A DNA stretch of 64,000 nucleotides from Streptomyces tagetis (GTDB lineage: Bacteria; Actinomycetota; Actinomycetes; Streptomycetales; Streptomycetaceae). The first letter of the stretch is position 1. Every line of letters starts with the position of its first letter. The translations under genes and the position numbers were made by a program. Positions 59,013-64,000 of this stretch are shown piece after piece. The notes beneath the pieces were generated by a model. That model saw only the letters and a program-made list of their open reading frames with translations. It was not told the DNA's origin and ran no database searches. The DNA lies in NCBI RefSeq assembly GCF_018069565.1, contig NZ_JAGPNL010000001.1, forward strand, positions 1,116,001 through 1,180,000, written 5' to 3'.

Positions 59013-59903
59013 TCAGGCGTGGTCTTCGGCCGCGGGCCGCGGCCGGGTGAGCGAACGGGGGGCGAGCCCCTGGGCCCGGACGTGCCGGGCGATCTCGTCG
59101 AGTCCGGCGATCCATACGTCGTCGTGCTCGCGGACCCGGGCGATGAAGTCGCGCAGGGCCGCGGCGCGGCCGGGCCGGCCGCTGAGGAAGGGGTGGTTGG
59201 TGAGAATCCACAGGCCGCCGCAGGCGCGCATCGCGTCCAGTTCGGCCTCCCACAGCTCGATCGCCTTGGCCGGCGTCTCGATCAGGCCGGTGCCGGAGAA
59301 GCCGGGTACGAAGCAGTACTGCTGCCAGTCGTCCAGCGCCCAGCTCACCGGCAGCTCCACCAGGGACCGGCCGTCGGTACCGACCGCCAGTTCGTAGGGG
59401 TGGTCGGCGTCCATGAGCGTGGAGTCGTAGAGGAAGCCGTATTCGTGCAGCAGGCCCGGGGTGCGCCAGTTCATCTCCCACATCGGGGCCCGGTAGCCGG
59501 ACGGGCGGCGGCCGGTCAGCGACTCCAGCGCTTCCAGCCCGCGTTCCAGGTAGTCGCGTTCGGTCCGCTCGTCCACCCCGACCAGCGATTCGTGCAGATA
59601 GCCGTGGTGGGCGATGTCGTGACCGCCGTCGGCGACCGCCCGTACCGCGCCGGGGTGGCGGTGCGCCGTGTACCCGGGCACGAAGAAGGTGGCGGGCACC
59701 TGGAGGCCGTCCAGGATGTCCAGCAGCCGGGGCACCCCGACCAGCGGCCCATACGCCTGGTGGGACATGACGCCCATCCGGTCGGCGAGGGACGGGTCGG
59801 TGGACAGCAGGGGGGACTCGGCGTCCACGTCGAACGTGAACGCCACCGCGCAGCGCGCGCCGCCCGGCCAGGTGACCGGAACCGCCGGGGTGATCTCCGT
59901 CAT
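59013..59903 (-). CDS. Polysaccharide deacetylase family protein (allantoinase PuuE/cyclic-imidase-like)
   Basis: NodB-fold metal hydrolase of 296 aa. Motif 1 is FTFDVDAE, motif 2 GHDIAHHGYLHES (His pair), and the YRAPMWEMNW block follows. There is no signal peptide, so it acts in the cytoplasm, unlike cell-wall deacetylases. Cytoplasmic members open cyclic amides such as allantoin or imides; that activity is inferred here because of the agmatinase-like neighbour. It overlaps that gene by ATGA. Confidence 0.86.
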   Translation of the reverse strand: MTEITPAVPVTWPGGARCAVAFTFDVDAESPLLSTDPSLADRMGVMSHQAYGPLVGVPRLLDILDGLQVPATFFVPGYTAHRHPGAVRAVADGGHDIAHHGYLHESLVGVDERTERDYLERGLEALESLTGRRPSGYRAPMWEMNWRTPGLLHEYGFLYDSTLMDADHPYELAVGTDGRSLVELPVSWALDDWQQYCFVPGFSGTGLIETPAKAIELWEAELDAMRACGGLWILTNHPFLSGRPGRAAALRDFIARVREHDDVWIAGLDEIARHVRAQGLAPRSLTRPRPAAEDHA

Positions 59904-60853
59904 GAGCCGACCGCCTTCGCGTAGAGGGAGAGGAATTCCCAGGTGACGTTGGCCGCGGCCACCGCCGTGATCTCGGCGTGGTCGTAGGCCGGGGAGACCT
60001 CGACGACGTCGGCGCCGACGACGGTGAGACCGGACAGGCTGCGGATCACCTGGAGCAGCTCCCGGCTGGTCATGCCGCCGGCCTCGGGGGTGCCGGTGCC
60101 GGGGGCGTGGGCCGGGTCGAGGACGTCGATGTCGACCGAGACGTAGACCGGGGCGTCGCCGACCCTGCGGTGGACGCGCTCGATGACCGGGCCGATGCCG
60201 TGCGTCTCGATGTCCCGGCAGTGCACGGTGGTGAAACCGAGCCGTTCGTCGTCCGCGAAGTCGGCCGGGTCGTAGACCGAGCCGCGGATGCCGATGTGGC
60301 AACTGCGCTCCGGCAGCAGCAGGTTCTCCTCGAAGGCGCGGCGGAAGGGGGTGCCGTGGGTCAGCTCCGCGCCGTAGTACGCGTCCCAGGTGTCCAGGTG
60401 GGCGTCGAAGTGGACGAGGGCGACCGGCCCGTGCACCGCGTGCACCGCGCGCAGCGCCGGCAGGGCCACCGAGTGGTCGCCGCCGAGGACGACCAGCCGG
60501 GTCCCGGCCGTGGCCAGCCGGGTCAGCGACTCCTCGATCTGGCTGATCGCGGCCCCGATGTCGAACGGGTTGCACGGCACGTCGCCGGCGTCGGCGGCCT
60601 GGCACACCTCGAACGGCTTGACGTTCAGCGCCGGGTTGTAGCCGCGGATCAGCCGGGACGCCGAGCGGATGGCGGAGGGGCCGAACCGGGCGCCGGGACG
60701 GTAGGTGACGGCACTGTCGAAGGGCACCCCGACCACGGCGATGTCGGCGTGGCCGACGTCCTCCAGCCGGGGCAGGCGGGCGAAGGTGGACCAGCCGGCG
60801 TACCTGGGCAGGACGGTGGGGTCCTCGGGTGGGACGGGAGACGAGGTGGTCAC
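59900..60853 (-). CDS. Agmatinase/guanidino-acid hydrolase (ureohydrolase family)
   Basis: Dinuclear-manganese ureohydrolase of 317 aa. The metal motifs are VVLGGDHSVALP, VHFDAHLDTW and SVDIDVLDPAHAPGTGTPE. It cleaves a guanidino compound to urea plus an amine; agmatine, 4-guanidinobutyrate, 3-guanidinopropionate or guanidine itself are candidates and cannot be told apart here. GTG has AGGAAG 8 nt upstream. Confidence 0.92.
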   Translation of the reverse strand: MTTSSPVPPEDPTVLPRYAGWSTFARLPRLEDVGHADIAVVGVPFDSAVTYRPGARFGPSAIRSASRLIRGYNPALNVKPFEVCQAADAGDVPCNPFDIGAAISQIEESLTRLATAGTRLVVLGGDHSVALPALRAVHAVHGPVALVHFDAHLDTWDAYYGAELTHGTPFRRAFEENLLLPERSCHIGIRGSVYDPADFADDERLGFTTVHCRDIETHGIGPVIERVHRRVGDAPVYVSVDIDVLDPAHAPGTGTPEAGGMTSRELLQVIRSLSGLTVVGADVVEVSPAYDHAEITAVAAANVTWEFLSLYAKAVGS

Positions 60854-60864
60854 GTGTCTGCTTC

Positions 60865-61608
60865 CTAGGTTCGGGTGCGGAGGTGTCCGCCGTTGACGTT
60901 GATGCTCTGGCCGACGGCCGCCGCGAGCCGCCCGTCGGCCAGGACCGCGACGGTGGCCGCGACCTGGTCGGGGGTGCCGAGCCGGCCGGTGGGCACGGAC
61001 CGGCCCGGATGCTCGCGGAGCGTCGCGGTGTCCGTGCCGAGCCCGGCCGCGTCGCACTCCAGCCACTCCCCGTCGACCAGTCCGGGGATGACCGCGTTGA
61101 CCCCGACGCCGAGCGGGCCGAGATCGCGGGTGAGGGTCTTGGTGAGCGCGACGATCCCCCCGGCTGCCGTGGCGACCGCCGCGAGTCCCGGCCCGCCCAC
61201 GTGCCACATCGACGCGGTCAGCACGATCCGGCCGCCCCCGTCGCGGGCCAGGTACGGGGCGGCGGCACCGGCGAAGAGGAACGAACCGGTGAGGGTGTCG
61301 TCGACGTGCGCCCAGAACTCCTCGGGCCCGAGGGCGGTGAGCGGCGCCCGGTGCGGCCGGGCGTGGCAGACGGCGAGGACGTCCAGGCGGCCGAGGAGGC
61401 CGGCGGCCCGCCCGACGGCGTCCCGGACCGCGTCCGGGTCCGCGGGGGCGGCGGACACCGTCCCCTCCAGGGGCCCGGTGTCCCCGGGGGCGGACCCCGG
61501 GCGGTGGTGGCCGACGACCCGGACGCCGTCGGCGCCGAGCCGGCGGGCCACCGCCGCGCCCAGTTCCGTGTCGACGCCCGTGACGAGGGCGGCTCGTGTG
61601 GTGGACAT
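60865..61608 (-). CDS. SDR-fold protein lacking the YxxxK active site
   Basis: Short-chain dehydrogenase-fold protein of 247 aa. The start LVTGVDTELGAAVARRL, the TASM serine strand and the C-terminal GQSINVNGGHL are typical. But the Tyr and Lys of YxxxK are missing: the helix reads LAAVATAAGGIVALTKTL. Normal redox catalysis is therefore doubtful; it may be a partner of the next SDR or catalyse something else. It lies between two operon genes with 2-bp and 11-bp gaps. Confidence 0.85.
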   Translation of the reverse strand: MSTTRAALVTGVDTELGAAVARRLGADGVRVVGHHRPGSAPGDTGPLEGTVSAAPADPDAVRDAVGRAAGLLGRLDVLAVCHARPHRAPLTALGPEEFWAHVDDTLTGSFLFAGAAAPYLARDGGGRIVLTASMWHVGGPGLAAVATAAGGIVALTKTLTRDLGPLGVGVNAVIPGLVDGEWLECDAAGLGTDTATLREHPGRSVPTGRLGTPDQVAATVAVLADGRLAAAVGQSINVNGGHLRTRT

Positions 61609-61610
61609 CG

Positions 61611-62306
61611 TCAGATCACCGTCCCGCTGTTGACCGGCAGTACCTCGCCGTGGGTGTGGACGTCGTCCTCGACCAGGTGCCGGACCAGTTCGGCCACCTC
61701 GAAGGGCTGCGCGATCCGGCCGGCCGGCAGCCCGGACACGTACTCCTCCCGCCGCTCCCAGGAGTCGGCCGGCAGCAGCGGCGTGTCGCAGGGGCCGGGG
61801 GCCACGGCGTTGACCAGCACCCCCGTGCCGGCCACCTCGGCGGCGACGCTGCGCAGCAGGCTCAGCGCCGCCGCCTTCGCCGCCGCGTAGTGGGCGTCGT
61901 TGTGCCCGCCGCCGACGGCGCGCTCGGAGGCGATGCCGACGAAGCGGCCCGAACCGCGCTCCGTCATCCGGGGAAGCGTCCCCTGCGCCAGGTGGAGCAG
62001 CCCGCCGACGTGGACCCGGAGCATCCGGTGCCAGCGCTCGGGGCTGATCTCCAGGGCGGGGATCTCCTCGTAGTGGCCGGCGCAGGCCACCGCGGCGTGC
62101 ACCGGGCCGAGGGCCCGATCGATCCCGGCGAGGGCGTCGGCCATGGCCCGCGGGTCGGACACGTCGGCGACCGCGGAGTGGTCGGCGTCGGCCGCGGGCT
62201 CCAGGGCGATGGAGGCGACGGTCCAGCCCCGTTCGCGCAGCCGGTGGGCGACGGCGGCGCCGATGCCGCTCGCGGCGCCGGTGACGATGGAGGTCCGGGT
62301 GCTCAT
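61611..62306 (-). CDS. SDR family oxidoreductase
   Basis: NAD(P)-dependent oxidoreductase of 231 aa. The cofactor motif is TGAASGIGAAVA, the catalytic Ser is in IASERAVG and YxxxK is intact (HYAAAKAA), so it is active in contrast to its neighbour. It probably oxidises an alcohol in the pathway. It overlaps the permease stop by ATGA. Confidence 0.92.
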   Translation of the reverse strand: MSTRTSIVTGAASGIGAAVAHRLRERGWTVASIALEPAADADHSAVADVSDPRAMADALAGIDRALGPVHAAVACAGHYEEIPALEISPERWHRMLRVHVGGLLHLAQGTLPRMTERGSGRFVGIASERAVGGGHNDAHYAAAKAAALSLLRSVAAEVAGTGVLVNAVAPGPCDTPLLPADSWERREEYVSGLPAGRIAQPFEVAELVRHLVEDDVHTHGEVLPVNSGTVI

Positions 62307-63775
62307 ACGGGCTGCCTCTCCGGGTCGGTGTCGTCCTGCTCGGCCTGTTCGGCGGGTCCGTCGTCGTCGCTGAGGGTCATCCGGTCCCGGCGCGAGCGCA
62401 GGACGAACACGCCGGCCACGACGAGGGCGCCCATCGCCACGAAGAAGGCCCAGTTGAGGTACCAGTGCTCGGAGACGGTGCGCGGCCAGACGATGTTGGT
62501 GAACTCGAAACCGGCCCAGAGCGCGGCGAGCACCGCCACCGGGGTGCCGAACCGGCCGAGGTTCCAGGGACCGGGCGTCCAGCGGCCGGTGAGCCGCGCG
62601 ATGACGCTGCCGACCAGCGGGAAGAGGAAGGCCAGGTAGTAGCCGCCCGCGGTGAAGGTGACCAGGACCGAGTAGATGTCGGTCGCGGAGACCAGGTAGA
62701 CGAACATGCCCACCACGGCGGTCACCAGGATGGCGACGACGGGCTGCGCCTGGGAGACGGTCAGCCGGGACAGGTGGCGCGAGGCGGGCAGCGCGTTGTC
62801 GCGGGCGAAGGACCAGATCACCCGGGACGCCGACGCCTGGAGCGCGAGGAAACTGGCGAGGAAGCCGATCACGAACATCAGCAGCACCGGCCGCACCGCC
62901 GCCGGGCCGAGCGCGCTCTCCAGCACGTAGTAGACCGGGTCGCCGACCTCACCGGAGGTGATGGCGTCGAAGTCGGGAACGGCCAGGGTCACCGAAAGGG
63001 AGGCGAAGGCGATGACGAAGGCGATGAACAGAATGGAGAAGATCATGGCCTTGGGAACGCTGCGCCTGGGGTCCTTGACCTCCTCGGCTATCGCGCCCGC
63101 GCTCTCGAATCCGAGCAGCGACCAGCCGGTGAACGCGAGCGCCGCGAGGAACGGCCCCACGAGGTACGACATCGACCAGCCCGAGGTGAGATCGGCGCCG
63201 TGGAACAGCACGCTGAAATCCTGGTGGCGGTGGAAGAGCAGCAGATAGACACCGAGGCCCACGGAACCGACGATCTCGGCGGCGATGCTCGCCATCATCA
63301 GCGCCTTGAGCAGCCCCCGGCCCCGCACGTTGGCGAACGAGCCGAGCATCAGCACCCCGGCCGCGATCAGGCTCTGCTGCACGGCCGTCGGCGAGTCCAG
63401 CCCGGCGGCCTGGGCCACGAAACCGGCCCCGGCGTAGGCGACCGTCGCCATGATGATGACCAGCGCCCACATGTAGACCCAGCCGGCCATCCAGCCGACC
63501 GCGTCGTTGAACAGCCGTCTGCTCCACTGGTACACGGACCCCTCCAGGGGCCAGCGGGAGACCAGTTCGGCGAAGGCGAGGGCGACGAGGAGCTGACCGC
63601 AGCCGACGGCCACGAACGTCCACCAGAATCCCGGGCCCGCCGTGGACAGCGACAGCCCGTAGATTCCGTACATGGCGACGATGGGTGAAATGAAGGCGAA
63701 CGCGAACGCGAACGACGACCACATCGTGAATTCCCGGCGCAACGCTCTCGGAGCGTCGCTTCCGTTTCCTGGCAT
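62303..63775 (-). CDS. APC superfamily amine/amino-acid permease
   Basis: Twelve-helix transporter of 490 aa, closest to the yeast GABA-permease/choline-type branch. The first-helix motif AFAFAFISPIVAMYGIYGLS, GFESAGAIAEEVKDPRR in helix 6 region and a charged C-terminus are seen. It likely imports the amine-containing substrate of the operon. ATG has GGAGG 5 nt upstream. First gene of the leftward operon, with a strong promoter upstream. Confidence 0.92.
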   Translation of the reverse strand: MPGNGSDAPRALRREFTMWSSFAFAFAFISPIVAMYGIYGLSLSTAGPGFWWTFVAVGCGQLLVALAFAELVSRWPLEGSVYQWSRRLFNDAVGWMAGWVYMWALVIIMATVAYAGAGFVAQAAGLDSPTAVQQSLIAAGVLMLGSFANVRGRGLLKALMMASIAAEIVGSVGLGVYLLLFHRHQDFSVLFHGADLTSGWSMSYLVGPFLAALAFTGWSLLGFESAGAIAEEVKDPRRSVPKAMIFSILFIAFVIAFASLSVTLAVPDFDAITSGEVGDPVYYVLESALGPAAVRPVLLMFVIGFLASFLALQASASRVIWSFARDNALPASRHLSRLTVSQAQPVVAILVTAVVGMFVYLVSATDIYSVLVTFTAGGYYLAFLFPLVGSVIARLTGRWTPGPWNLGRFGTPVAVLAALWAGFEFTNIVWPRTVSEHWYLNWAFFVAMGALVVAGVFVLRSRRDRMTLSDDDGPAEQAEQDDTDPERQPV

Positions 63776-63800
63776 CTCCACCTCCGTGCAATTTCCGGGG

Positions 63801-63830
63801 ATTATCAGCAGCCTTTTCCGGCCATAACAA
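63801..63830 (-). promoter_or_regulatory. Promoter of the APC-permease operon
   Basis: Minus-strand -35 TTGTTA (63830-63825) and -10 GATAAT (63806-63801) have an 18-bp spacer. It is the most consensus-like promoter in this operon's upstream region. Confidence 0.7.
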
Positions 63831-64000
63831 CGGCCGGGGCGGCAACCGGTGGGAACGCACAGCGGGGACGTGCCGGGGTTGTGGGCGGGCCCACTCTCGG
63901 GGGGCGACGTCTTGCGGAAAGCGGCGGGGCACGGGCCATCCGGAACCGACGGTTCAACCGCGGGCCGCGGGGCGGGGGCTCGCCGGGTGGGGGCGGGACA

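Overview
The DNA is very GC rich (roughly 73 percent by eye) with near-exclusive G/C third codon positions. It carries a complete conservon (cvnABCD), an LAXTG sortase substrate, a DasR-like operator and only one TTA leucine codon seen in a gene. Together these point to a Streptomyces chromosome. The content is mostly catabolic modules, each with its own regulator, plus two identical tRNA-Pro(GGG) genes. No rRNA, CRISPR, insertion sequence, integrase or phage gene was found.

Left part (0-19 kb). A cut-off MHS-type transporter faces a LysR gene. A LacI regulator precedes a broken M20 deacylase pseudogene and faces a cluster encoding a GATase1-like protein, a YdcZ-type transporter and a phosphotriesterase-like hydrolase, with TTGCGCAA operators between. 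The conservon (sensor kinase, roadblock, DUF742, GTPase, then a GAF protein) is at 7.5-11.7 kb. It is followed by tdh-kbl (threonine to glycine), a LysR gene, a YjbR-like protein, an MFS exporter and a two-gene transketolase behind a MerR-type promoter.

Middle (19-32 kb). After tRNA-Pro, GNAT, LysR and HATPase genes comes what looks like a collagen-use module. It has an Xaa-Pro peptidase, a GntR regulator, a secreted M9 collagenase, and a convergent five-gene operon for 4-hydroxyproline breakdown (three-subunit D-hydroxyproline dehydrogenase, DHDPS-family deaminase, hydroxyproline epimerase). A near-identical 15-bp sequence lies upstream of the GntR gene, the collagenase gene and the operon, so the three promoters probably share one regulator. 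This is the strongest system-level signal in the window.

Right part (32-64 kb). An LAXTG surface protein has a DasR-like site at its promoter. Next are an FMN monooxygenase operon with two flavin reductases and an aldehyde dehydrogenase, AraC and IclR regulators (the latter with the TTA codon), a degenerate Nudix protein, a split FluG pair (amidohydrolase plus glutamine-synthetase-like), a lipoprotein, and a Dps/DUF3140/HhH operon. These are followed by a lipase-like hydrolase, a thiolase, a TSUP exporter, cobK and cobF, DUF309, the second tRNA-Pro, a HEAT-repeat protein and an ACR3-type transporter. The window ends in an eight-gene leftward catabolic operon of unknown substrate (APC permease, two SDRs, agmatinase-like, polysaccharide-deacetylase-like, Rieske oxygenase, its reductase, PucR regulator). 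Many genes show a -10 element only 6-7 nt before the start codon, which suggests leaderless mRNAs.
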